A stretch of DNA of 64,000 nucleotides from NCBI RefSeq assembly GCF_001421415.1, contig NZ_LMKH01000037.1, forward strand, positions 1-64,000. Reading direction: 5' to 3'. Below the pieces are notes generated by a model. The model made no database searches and had not been told where the DNA came from. It saw only the letters and a program-made list of their open reading frames with translations. Of the stretch, positions 38,477 through 47,700 are shown one piece after another. The position numbers and the translations under genes were made by a program. Source of the stretch: Sphingomonas sp. Leaf208. Its GTDB lineage: Bacteria > Pseudomonadota > Alphaproteobacteria > Sphingomonadales > Sphingomonadaceae. Every line of letters starts with the position of its first letter. Positions within the stretch are counted from its first letter, which is position 1.

Positions 38477-38865
38477 ACGATCAGGCCGTCGCCGTCCGCG
38501 CCCCGTGCCAGGATCATACCCATCGCGTCGAACAGCGAATCCATCGCGACCGGCTTGAAAATAACGTCGTCCGCGCCCGCCGCAAGACAGCGCTGCCGCA
38601 GATCGGGCGCGATATCCGCGGTAACGACGATGATTGGCACCTTGGCTTTGGTGTCGCCCCGAGCACGGATATGCTGGATCGCGGTGATGCCATCCATGCC
38701 CGGCATCCGCAGATCGACAAGGATCATCGCGAACTCCTGTTCATCGAGGATTTCGAGACCGCGCTCCGCGCTTTCCGCCTCGACCATCGACACGCCGGCA
38801 ACGTCGAGCATATCCTTGACGACGCGGCGGTTCATCCGGTCGTCCTCGATGAACAAAACGTTCAC
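38473..38865 (-). CDS. Single-domain response regulator (CheY-like)
   Basis: A 130-aa receiver domain with no output domain. Acidic pocket FIEDDRM, phospho-acceptor Asp51 in ILVDLRMPGMDG, Thr in IIVVTAD and Lys in VIFKPV, all intact. It probably receives phosphate from the hybrid kinase encoded just upstream (64 bp) and relays it. Start ATG 38865. It is the last gene of a three-gene signalling unit. Confidence 0.92.
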   Translation of the reverse strand: MNVLFIEDDRMNRRVVKDMLDVAGVSMVEAESAERGLEILDEQEFAMILVDLRMPGMDGITAIQHIRARGDTKAKVPIIVVTADIAPDLRQRCLAAGADDVIFKPVAMDSLFDAMGMILARGADGDGLIV

Positions 38866-38929
38866 CGCACCCCCCGCTTAACATAGATCAAAGGAGGATA
38901 TATCGTGGCCATATGGCCGCCTCTACGCC

Positions 38930-41404
38930 TCATGCAGCATGCGATACAAGGTCGGGATTCACGCCGTTGGTCGATACCGATCCATCGAACATTCTCGCAA
39001 TCAGCGTGCCTCCGCTCACCGGCTTCGCGACGACCCGCGTGATCCCCGTACCCAGCAGTTCCTTACGCTCTTCCTCTGCGGCAATAGGCCACAGCAACGT
39101 CGTTTCGGCACCCGAAATATACGCCGCCTCGGCAACCCGAGACAGCCCGCCCAGCGCGTCGTCGCCGACACGCACCGTCGCATCGTCGATCAACACGCGT
39201 GCGATGTCGCCATCGGCAAGACGCGTGACCGCTTCTTCTACCGACGCTGCGAAGGTGATCGGGCCGCCGTGCGGTGCAAGCAAGGTCTTGAACATGCTGC
39301 GCGTGATCGGGTTGCGATCGACGATGAGCGTACCCGGTCGCGTATCCGTTTCGACGATATCGACCGCCTTCGAGACGGCACGGACCAACGGCAGGACGAG
39401 AGTGAAGGTCGCCCCCTGCCCCACGATGCTGCTGACGGACACGTCACCGCCCATGGCACGCGCCAGATTGCGACAGATCGACAGCCCCAAACCAGTACCA
39501 CCGAATTGCCGTGTCGTCCCGGCATCGGCTTGGCGGAACGATTCGAAGATCTCCTCGATCTTGTCGGCGGGAATACCGATACCGGAATCGGTGACGCCAA
39601 CACGCAACCGGTCGTCGTCGCCGACCTGGATGCTCAGCGCGACATGGCCGGCCTTGGTAAACTTCAGCGCGTTCGACAGGAGATTGAAGACGATCTGCCG
39701 AACCCGTGCGGCGTCGCCCATGATCATCGCGGGGCAACCGCCGACATCGACGGTGAAGGAGAGGCCTTTCGCGCGCGCCTGCTCTTCCCACATCCGCGCC
39801 GCGTCCTTCACTGTCGCGCAGACGTCGAACGCAGCAGCCTCGATCGTCAGGTTGCCGGTTTCCATCTTGGCGATGTCCAGGATGTCATTGACGAGCGCCC
39901 GCATCGTGATCCCGGCGCCATGCACCACCCCAAGCCGATCGCGCATGTCCGCCGGAAGCTTCGGGTCCGCCAGCATCACCTGAGTCATACCCAGAATACC
40001 GTTAAGCGGCGTCCGGATTTCATGACTGGTCGTGGCCAGGAACTCGGTCTTGGCGGCCAGCGCCTTGCTCAACGCGCTGTTCGTCACCGCGAGATCGTCG
40101 TTCGCGGCGCGGACCTGATCCCGGCTGCGGCGGATCGTAACCAACCCGATCGCCAACAGCGCGATAACGATCGCGACCGCCGCGCCCGTCGCGATGAAGA
40201 TATTCCGCTGGGTCCGCGCCTGCGTGCGCTCGAACGCGATGCTGCGCTGCAATTCGCTGGCCTTGAGCTGGCTGATCCTCAACTCCTGATTAGCGAAATC
40301 GAACCGCGCCGCCATCAGCGCGGTCTTCGTGTCGGTGGCGAGCTTGGTGCCTGCGTCGTCAAGGCGCTTGAGGGCTTGGAGATGGACGAGCGCTGCTGGT
40401 GAGTCGCCTGCCGCCGTAAAGATATCATACGCCGTCAGATGAACATCGCGGTACGCCGTGTCCGTTGTCGTTGGATTAATTCCGGCCAATGCACTTTCGA
40501 TCAGCCGTTGCGCGCGCGGTACGTCACCGTGCTGCAGCGCAGACTGCGCCGCGGTTGCAGTGAGTCGTCCGGCTAGACTGGAATCGGCAGGGTCGGCAAT
40601 CGACCGTCCGCTCGCAATAGCACGGTCTGCTATCGCCAGATTGCCCAGTGCCAACTGCACGCGCGCGACATTCATGTAGATGAGTTCTAGCAAATTCTTG
40701 CTGTTCAGCTGCTTAGCTAGATCGAGCGCCTTCTTGAACAGGACCGCCGCCTTCTTGAACCGCTTGTCCTCCGCCAGTACTAAAGCTCGATTGTTATAAA
40801 TTGATACGGCAATATTGGCATCAGCGTGATATATATCCAAAGCCTGCTGATAATATCTATCTGCAGTATCCGGATCTTTGGCCTCGGTATAGAGCATCGC
40901 GATGAAGACCAAGGTACGCGATTGCCCACGCAGATCTCCAAGCTTGCGATAAATCGCAAACGCCCTTTGATAATCTATCAACGCACTGCCGGCGCGGCCT
41001 TGTGAACTATCTAGCCAGCCCATCGAAATCAACAAGTCGGCGTGCAGCTTCGATTGTGATTGAAACGTCTTTACCGCGGCAAGCGCACTGCGGATCGGTG
41101 CGTCGGCCTTGTCGGTATCGTTCGTCCGGAGATACGATTCCCCTTGGAGCCATTGCGCCTTCGCGATCGCGATACCACGGGCCTTCTGGTTGGTGATCGT
41201 CGCTGCAAGGTGTTCGGCAGCCACCGCTTTCGGCAATGCCTTGGCAGGATCGATCAACATCGTCGCATTCACATCGGCGACGGTAGCTTCGTACCTGACG
41301 GCAACGGTATCGCTATCCTGACCCGCGGTGGATTGCCCGGATACCGCCGGTCCGATCACCGCGAAAACTACGGCAGCAACAGCTACGATCCAGCGTTGCG
41401 CCAT
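38930..41404 (-). CDS. TPR-containing hybrid histidine kinase with degenerate receiver
   Basis: An 824-aa membrane kinase. Signal peptide or first helix at residues 1-22 (ends SGQ), periplasmic TPR-like helices from about 60 to 330, a transmembrane helix around 398-420 (ATGAAVAIVIALLAIGLVTI), HisKA with His461 in TSHEIRTPLNGILGM, HATPase_c (NALKF, DSGIGIP, GGTGLGLSI) to about 700, and a C-terminal receiver-like domain. In the latter the acidic pair is VDRN rather than DD/DE and the Thr position is not evident, although Asp in VLIDDATV and Lys in VVAKPV remain. It is 5 bp from the EAL gene upstream, so the operon is tight. Confidence 0.9.
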   Translation of the reverse strand: MAQRWIVAVAAVVFAVIGPAVSGQSTAGQDSDTVAVRYEATVADVNATMLIDPAKALPKAVAAEHLAATITNQKARGIAIAKAQWLQGESYLRTNDTDKADAPIRSALAAVKTFQSQSKLHADLLISMGWLDSSQGRAGSALIDYQRAFAIYRKLGDLRGQSRTLVFIAMLYTEAKDPDTADRYYQQALDIYHADANIAVSIYNNRALVLAEDKRFKKAAVLFKKALDLAKQLNSKNLLELIYMNVARVQLALGNLAIADRAIASGRSIADPADSSLAGRLTATAAQSALQHGDVPRAQRLIESALAGINPTTTDTAYRDVHLTAYDIFTAAGDSPAALVHLQALKRLDDAGTKLATDTKTALMAARFDFANQELRISQLKASELQRSIAFERTQARTQRNIFIATGAAVAIVIALLAIGLVTIRRSRDQVRAANDDLAVTNSALSKALAAKTEFLATTSHEIRTPLNGILGMTQVMLADPKLPADMRDRLGVVHGAGITMRALVNDILDIAKMETGNLTIEAAAFDVCATVKDAARMWEEQARAKGLSFTVDVGGCPAMIMGDAARVRQIVFNLLSNALKFTKAGHVALSIQVGDDDRLRVGVTDSGIGIPADKIEEIFESFRQADAGTTRQFGGTGLGLSICRNLARAMGGDVSVSSIVGQGATFTLVLPLVRAVSKAVDIVETDTRPGTLIVDRNPITRSMFKTLLAPHGGPITFAASVEEAVTRLADGDIARVLIDDATVRVGDDALGGLSRVAEAAYISGAETTLLWPIAAEEERKELLGTGITRVVAKPVSGGTLIARMFDGSVSTNGVNPDLVSHAA

Positions 41405-41409
41405 TGCGG

Positions 41410-42762
41410 TCAGGCACGCTTCCAGACGGTCGCGAGCCGATTGAACGGCGCGCGCATATCCGCCGCGATAGCCTGATACTTTCCATCATCGAGAAAGTGG
41501 ATAAGCGCATCAAGATTGATCGGTCGACTGATCAGGAAACCCTGGATCATGTCGCAGCCCATCACCGACAACAATGCCATCGCCGCTTGGCTCTCTACGC
41601 CCTCAGCGACGACTTCCATCTCGAGCGCGTGCGCGAGATCGATCGTCGACCGGACGATCAATGGGTCGCGATTCGAGCTGGTGAGTTGCGTGACGAACAG
41701 CTTGTCGATCTTCAGTTCGCGTGCCGGCAGCTGCTTCAGATACGCCAGCGACGACAGGCCTGCCCCATAGTCGTCGATCGCTATAACGATCCCGATATCC
41801 GCGAATACCTTGAGATTCGCGATCGCACTTTCCGGATCACGGATGACCGATGTCTCGGTGATCTCAAACCCGAGTTGCGCCCCGCTCGCCTGCACCAGCT
41901 CGCAAGCGCGACGAACGAAGCGCTTGTCGGCGAGCAATGCCCCCGCGATGTTGATGAAGATTCGCAGGTCGTGACCGCTCGCAGCCAGCGCTTTCTGATC
42001 GGCAATCGAACGGCGTATCGTCCACAATGTGAGCGCGACGATATCCCGCGATTCCTCGGCCAAAGGAATGAAGTCGTTGGGCAGCACGAGCCCGCGCGTC
42101 GGGTGGTTCCAGCGGACCAGTGCCTCGACGCTCGTAACCTCCTGGCGGCGGAGGTGAACCTTAGGCTGGTATTGAAGGAACAGCTCCTCCTTCTCGATCG
42201 CACGCGTCAGGTCCAGCGACAGCTCGACACGATCCATTGCCGCTGGGGTTCCGGTCACATCGCGCGCGATTGCAATGCGTTCGTCGCGCGCTTCCCGCAA
42301 CGCGTGCTCGGCCTCCTCGATCAACAGGACCTCGTCGCGGTGCGCAGACGCGGCGGCTGCGCCCAACTGAACGTGGATGACATAGGATTCCCCGTCGATG
42401 TCGAACGGTTCCTCGAACGCGACTTCCAGCGCGGCGACAGCGACGTCCAAGGCCAGCCGTGCCTCGCTCTCGAAAATGATCTCCGCCAAGTCGCGTCCCG
42501 CAACCACGATCCTAGCGTCAGGCAACGTATCAGCGATTCGCGCCGCCACATCGACGATCAAGGTGTCCGCTCTCGGACGTCCCAAGTGCCGGCGTAGCAA
42601 AGAAAAATTAGAGATCTCGGCAAGCACGAGGAACCGCCACGAAGCTTGCGATGCCTTGAAGATCGCGTTGCGCGAACGCTCGACCGACGAGTCTGCATCC
42701 AGCAAGCGCATGGCCGCAACGTGCGGGCTGGCTTCGAACTCACCGTGCGGAATGTCCCTCAT
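41410..42762 (-). CDS. EAL-domain c-di-GMP phosphodiesterase with degenerate GGDEF
   Basis: A 450-aa protein. Residues ~40-170 resemble a GGDEF domain but the signature position reads AGRDLAEIIF, so no cyclase activity is expected. The EAL domain (~185-440) retains QYQPKV, the EALVRW motif at 213, metal and base residues in INIAGALL, FEITETSV, IDDYGAGLSSL, ELKIDK and VAEGVES, so it should hydrolyse c-di-GMP to pGpG. Start ATG 42762. It heads the operon with the hybrid kinase and the receiver and is divergent from the short ORF region. Confidence 0.92.
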   Translation of the reverse strand: MRDIPHGEFEASPHVAAMRLLDADSSVERSRNAIFKASQASWRFLVLAEISNFSLLRRHLGRPRADTLIVDVAARIADTLPDARIVVAGRDLAEIIFESEARLALDVAVAALEVAFEEPFDIDGESYVIHVQLGAAAASAHRDEVLLIEEAEHALREARDERIAIARDVTGTPAAMDRVELSLDLTRAIEKEELFLQYQPKVHLRRQEVTSVEALVRWNHPTRGLVLPNDFIPLAEESRDIVALTLWTIRRSIADQKALAASGHDLRIFINIAGALLADKRFVRRACELVQASGAQLGFEITETSVIRDPESAIANLKVFADIGIVIAIDDYGAGLSSLAYLKQLPARELKIDKLFVTQLTSSNRDPLIVRSTIDLAHALEMEVVAEGVESQAAMALLSVMGCDMIQGFLISRPINLDALIHFLDDGKYQAIAADMRAPFNRLATVWKRA

Positions 42763-42853
42763 TCCTTACCGGATAGCTCGGACGCATAAACATACCCTTA
42801 AGCACCTAGCATGTACCAGTCGAACAAAGATGGTTAACAAATTACAAATGTTA

Positions 42854-42880
42854 TTGTTTAACGCTTCGTTAACCTATACT
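42854..42880 (+). promoter_or_regulatory. Candidate sigma-70-type promoter for the micro-ORF
   Basis: TTGTTT at 42854-42859 and TATACT at 42875-42880 are separated by 15 bp (TTATTG at 42851 gives 18 bp). The stretch is the most AT-rich in the neighbourhood. A transcript from about 42887 would carry a 33-nt leader ahead of the 17-codon ORF. Confidence 0.4.
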
Positions 42881-42919
42881 CGGAGGGCGCATCTTCGGGT
42901 GCCAATTAGGGAGAAAAAC

Positions 42920-42973
42920 ATGCTGAATCTTCTTATCTCGCTGGTCTACGGCCAGAACATTCGCCCCTGGTGA
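42920..42973 (+). CDS. 17-residue hydrophobic micro-peptide ORF
   Basis: ATG 42920 is preceded by TTAGGGAGAAAAAC, a near-consensus ribosome binding site, and encodes MLNLLISLVYGQNIRPW. The first ten residues are hydrophobic; the end is polar with a Trp. The ORF is too short for coding statistics, and the case rests on the promoter-like sequence, the ribosome binding site and the long hairpin 9 bp after the stop. It could be a leader peptide, a type I toxin-like peptide or a chance ORF; no downstream gene on this strand would need a leader. Confidence 0.35.
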   Translation: MLNLLISLVYGQNIRPW

Positions 42974-42981
42974 ATGCCGAA

Positions 42982-43034
42982 TCGGCTCGGACACTGACGC
43001 GCTGAATAAGAGCGTGTTTCGGTGTTCGAGCCGA
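42982..43034 (+). ncRNA. Long stem-loop, possible structured RNA
   Basis: TCGGCTCGGACAC (42982-42994) pairs with GTGTTCGAGCCGA (43022-43034), 13 bp including one G-U. Inside, ACGCGCT pairs with AGCGTGT (7 bp, one G-U) around a GAATAAG loop. No U-tract follows, so it is not a typical intrinsic terminator. It may belong to a small RNA that includes the micro-ORF. The type ncRNA is a tentative label. Confidence 0.4.
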
Positions 43035-43207
43035 CACTCTAAGGTGGCAATGCTACAGCGAGACGACACCGCTGCCGTGACTCGTCGATCGACATTCATT
43101 CGCCGCGAGATTCCCGAGCGTCGCGACCATACGAACATAGACTTACAGACACGGTCGATGCCGTTTGGCACTACCCTGATCGCAGATGCCGGCCTGCAAG
43201 ATTTCCA

Positions 43208-44689
43208 TCAGGCGGCAACGTCCTCCCGCCGCACCGGGACCCGCGCCGGGTTGGAGAACCGCATCGCATCATCGATCGAGCCGAACTTGAGCGCGAGCAC
43301 GTCCAGGGCGTAATTCTGGTTCAGCTTCCACGGCTTGCGCTCTCCCTGCGTCGGTAAAGCCGCAGCGGCGCGCTGCACGTACCCCGATGTGAAATCGAGG
43401 AACGACTCGCTCTTCATCGTCGGATCGTCATTGAACGGCGTCGCCTGACGCAGGCCGCGCTTCTTCATCGTATTTAACAGCCGGCACATGTAGATCGCCG
43501 TCAGGTCCGCCTTCAGCGTCCACGACGCGTTGGTGTAGCCGAAGGTCGAGGACAGGTTCGGCACGCCGTCGAACATCATGCCCTTGTACTGTAGCCGGCC
43601 GGCGAGTTCGATCGGCTTGCCGTCGAGGCTGAACGCCACTCCGCTCATCAGTTGCAGTTCGAGGCCCGTCGCGGTGACGATCACGTCGGCAGGCAGGTCC
43701 TTCCCCGAATCAAGATGGATGCCGTCAGGCGTGATCCGCGCGATCGTGTCGGTGACGATCGAGGCTGTGCCGGCATTGATCGCGGTGAACAGGTCGCCGT
43801 CGGGAACCAGACAGACACGCTGGTCCCACGGGTTGTAGCGCGGGGTGAAGTGTGTCGCGACGTCGTAGTCGGCGCCGAGATGGTCGCGGACCATGCCGAT
43901 CATCCGCTCCTTCACGACAGCCGGCTTCTTCCGTGCCATCCGGTAGAAGAACATCCCCATCAGCACGTTCTTCCACCGCGTGATGCCATACGCAGCCTTT
44001 GCCGGCAGTTTCCCGCGCAGCCAGTTCGCCACGCCGTCCTCGCCCGGCCGCGCGACGATATACGTCGGCGAGCGCTGGAGCATCGTCACGTGCGCCGCGG
44101 TCTTCGCCATCGACGGCACGAGCGTCACGGCGGTCGCGCCGCTGCCGATCACGACGACTCGCTTGCCGCTATAGTCGAGGTCCTCTGGCCAGAATTGCGG
44201 GTGGACGATCTGCCCGGCAAAACTGTCCGCCCCCTCGAACTCGGGCGAATAGGCCTTGGCGTAATTGTAATAGCCCGCGCACATCGAGAGGAAGTTGCAG
44301 GTCAACGTTATCGGACCGTCGGGGCCGGTGGCTTCGACGGTCCAGCGCGCGTCCTCGGTCGACCACGCAGCGGACTTTACGTGGTGGCCGTAGCGGATCT
44401 TTCGGTCGATTCCGTACGCCTGCGCCGTTTCCTCGACATAGGCTCGGATCGAGGGGCCGTCGGCGATCGACTTGGCCGCCGTCCAAGGGTGGAAGACGAA
44501 TCCCAGCGTGTGCATGTCCGAATCGGAGCGGATGCCGGGATAGCGGAACAGGTCCCATGTCCCGCCCATCGACTGCCGCCCCTCGAGGATCATGTAGCTG
44601 CGGTCGGGGCAACGCGTCTGGAGGTGGTAGCCGGTGCCGATCCCGGAAATGCCGGCACCCACCACGATCACGTCGACATGTTCGGTCAT
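43208..44689 (-). CDS. Flavin-containing monooxygenase, Baeyer-Villiger type
   Basis: A 493-aa enzyme with FAD motif VVGAGISGIGTG at the N-terminus, FRYPGIRSDSD, the Baeyer-Villiger fingerprint FAGQIVHPQFWP (F-x-G-x3-H-x3-W-P) and the NADPH motif VVVIGSGATAV. It probably inserts oxygen next to a ketone or oxygenates a hydrophobic substrate with NADPH and O2. Start ATG 44689. It stands alone; no substrate pathway is visible nearby. Confidence 0.93.
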   Translation of the reverse strand: MTEHVDVIVVGAGISGIGTGYHLQTRCPDRSYMILEGRQSMGGTWDLFRYPGIRSDSDMHTLGFVFHPWTAAKSIADGPSIRAYVEETAQAYGIDRKIRYGHHVKSAAWSTEDARWTVEATGPDGPITLTCNFLSMCAGYYNYAKAYSPEFEGADSFAGQIVHPQFWPEDLDYSGKRVVVIGSGATAVTLVPSMAKTAAHVTMLQRSPTYIVARPGEDGVANWLRGKLPAKAAYGITRWKNVLMGMFFYRMARKKPAVVKERMIGMVRDHLGADYDVATHFTPRYNPWDQRVCLVPDGDLFTAINAGTASIVTDTIARITPDGIHLDSGKDLPADVIVTATGLELQLMSGVAFSLDGKPIELAGRLQYKGMMFDGVPNLSSTFGYTNASWTLKADLTAIYMCRLLNTMKKRGLRQATPFNDDPTMKSESFLDFTSGYVQRAAAALPTQGERKPWKLNQNYALDVLALKFGSIDDAMRFSNPARVPVRREDVAA

Positions 44690-44758
44690 GCTGCATCCTC
44701 GCGCCCCGGCGTTACGCCGTAGGTTTCATAACCGAACCTATCCTGTTGTGATCTTTAC

Positions 44759-47700
44759 TCAATAGTCCTTCGTATATTTCACGCTCGCGCTCTGCCCGCC
44801 GCTCGATCCCGCGGCCGACAACAGGCTGAGCGCCTTGGTCAGCGCGATCTCGAGCTGCGTCGAGGTGAACCCCTTCGCATCGGTCACGATCTCTACATAG
44901 ATGTTCTTCGTGATGTACTTGCCCGCCGCGAGGCTGGTGCCACGCCCGGTCGCCTGATCGGCGCCGAGGACGCGCAGCCGATCGAACCCGGTCGCCGAGC
45001 GGAGCTTGCCGAGCGGGTTCAGCCCCCCCCCGCCCGACCCGCGCAGCGAGTTCAGTGCGGACGCCAGCTGGATCGCCTCGGTCGCCGACAGATTGGCCGG
45101 GCTCGACCCGAACAACAGGCGGCTAAGCACTTCGTCCTGCGGCAGGACCGGGGTCGACGTAAACGCGATCTGTGGACGCTGACCGGTACCCGTCACGTTG
45201 ATGATGACGGTTATGTCGCTGGTAGTCGTGGTCGCCTGGATGTTGATGTCCGGATCGGTTAGCGCACCGCCGCGGAAGCGGATCTGGCCCTTGTTCACCT
45301 CGAACCGCTTGCCCGAGAACGAATAGGTGCCGCGGACCACGTCCATGCCGCCGGTGACGATCGGCGCGGCGGACGTGCCGCCGATGTGCATGTCCATCTC
45401 CCACTCGGACTCGAGGCCCATGCCCGAGACGAACAGCTGGTTCGGCGCCCGGACACGAAGGTCGAGCTTGAACTTGCCGATCGCAGGCACGTCCGAGCGA
45501 TCGGTCGAAACCGGCGTGCGGATGTCGCTCTTGCGGCGGACACCGGTCAGTTCGGGAACCTCGGCCTGGCCCTGGCGGATGATCTGGTAGCGTGCCTCGG
45601 GGATTTGAAGATCGCCCTGGATCAGTCCACCATTGCGCCCGTTGGTAAGGTGGACCGTGCCCGTCGTGGTCGCGCTAATCGCGTCGCTCTTGGCAAGCTG
45701 CGCATTGTTCAGCGTCGCGCGGATATCGATCGGGAAACCGCTATCCGCCGCGAACCCGATCCTGCCCTGCGCCTGCACGGTGCCATCGCCGGCCTTCGCA
45801 TTGAGCTGGGTCAGTTGCAGGTCGGTGTTCGAGAACCGCCCGGCGATCCGCATCTGCGACAGGCGCGTGCCATAGGTCTCGTTGTCGTAGGTCAGGTTGT
45901 CCGCGCGGACGACGCCGTTCAATTGTGGCGCGGACAAACGCCCGGAGAAGTCGGCGGCGACCGCGATCGGCCCCGACAGCTGTTGGTTCGGGATCGCGGC
46001 AAAGCTGAACAGCACTGCCGAAGGGCCGTTATAGCGAATCCCGCCCGAAAGCGGCGCGGCCATCAGACGCGTGCTCCAAGAGCCGTCGCCGGCCGGCAGC
46101 GGCCGGAGGTTGGCGACCATGCGGCCGATGACCGACGTCCCGCGACGGACCAGCGCACGACCGGTCGCGCCGTCGCCGCCGAGCGTGCCTGCAAACACGA
46201 TGTCGACGGGATCGGAGACGGCGGCGAGACCCGAACGGGTGAAGTTGGTGACGGTCACACGCGCGTCGGCGGTCGGCAGTGCGGCCGAGTTTGCCTGCGA
46301 GAAGTCGAGGCTGCCGGTCGCCTTGCCGCCGATCCCGAGGTTCGGGACCAGAGCGGAGAGCGTCGACAGGTCGAGGCGATCGAGCCGGACCTGCGCGTTC
46401 GTACCGCGGCCGTAGCTGCCCGCCAGGCGCGCCGAGCCACCGCCTGCGCCACCGAAGTCGATCCGGGTCGGCGACAGGCGATACTCGCCCTTCACCGCCT
46501 GGATGCGCGCCGGATTGACGGTGCGGAAGTCGATGCCGTTTGCCTGGCCCTGCGCGGCGACGAGGTAGTTGTTGGGACTGAGCTTGGCGTTGACCGCGAG
46601 GCGGAACGGTACGCCGTTGGAGCCGGTCAGCAGCGCCTGTGCGGTGCCGTTGCCACCGACATAGTTCACCTTCGCACGTGCCGCGGAGAGGACGATCGCA
46701 CCGTAGCGCATGTCGGCGACTTGTGCGTCGGCGACGATCTGTGGCGTCGGCGTCAGCACCGCGGTGGCGTTGACGATCGCACGGCCGATGGTGAAGTCGA
46801 CCATGCCGGGAATCTTGGCGCCGTTGGCACGGACTGCGACGTCGGCGCGTTGATAGCCGCCCTGATTGGCGAGGCGCACGTTGCCCGACAGGCCTTGCCC
46901 GGCGAACTGGAGCGCGCCCGCGAACGGGCCGGCCGCGGTCTGGACGATGCGGCCGCTGCCGACGATCCCGGCGAACACCACGCGGCGGACGTCGACCGCG
47001 AGTTGCGCGCCCGGCTTGACCAGCACGTCAGCGGTGAATGGGCCGTAGTTCGTACCGCCGCTCGCGGTGACGGCATAGGCGCCGCCACGGCCAACGATCC
47101 GCGCGTTGAGATTGACGAGGCCAACGCCGACCCCTGGACGCGGCGCGCGTAGGACGACGACCGGTGCGGTCGCGCTGCCCGTGACGCGGGCGGACAGTGG
47201 GCCGTATGCGGTCGAATACGCATCGGCATCCACCAGCACGGCGCCGGTGGCCGGATCGAACCGACCTTCGCCACGCGTGACGCGAAACTGTGGCGCGTTC
47301 ATGCGCAGATTGCGGAAGGTGACGATTCCCTCGGGGCTGTAGCCGATGTCCGAGCGGACGATCGCGTTGCCGCCGAGGAAGCTGCGCGCGCCTTCGTTGA
47401 AGATCTGCGACGTCTGGGCGACGACGCGGCCGGTGATCCCGAAGCCGCCGTTGGGGCCCGGTACCAGCTTGGCATCGGTCGTCAGGTTGACGATCCCGAT
47501 CCCGTCGACGCGGTAGTTGTTGATCCGCCCCTTCAGCGCGCCGGTGTAACGCCCGGTCGCCATGTTCGCGACGACCACTGCGGTCGCATCGATCTTGTCC
47601 GAACGGATCTTGAGGTTGTCGGAGAGGACGTTGACGCCAGAGATCGCGAAGTCGCCGTCGATCGCGACGTTGGTCGCGAGCCCGCCGACGGCGGCATTGA

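Larger units (their letters stand above)
42763..43207. other. Gene-poor intergenic region with promoter, micro-ORF and hairpin
   Basis: A 445-bp gap between divergent EAL-gene start and the end of the monooxygenase gene. Its left part (42763-42890) is AT-rich, consistent with promoters, and contains TTAAC words and the promoter-like boxes listed separately. 42920-43034 has the 17-codon ORF and a hairpin. From 43035 to 43207 I see nothing beyond normal composition. Confidence 0.7.

Noticed and set aside
42869..43171. 100-aa minus-strand ORF in the gap
   Set aside because: No ribosome binding site or family, and it crosses the long hairpin and antisense to the micro-ORF; it looks like chance.
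45386..47152. 588-aa plus-strand ORF
   Set aside because: Antisense to tamB; no signal or domain, and dominated by Arg/Asp/Ala shadow sequence.
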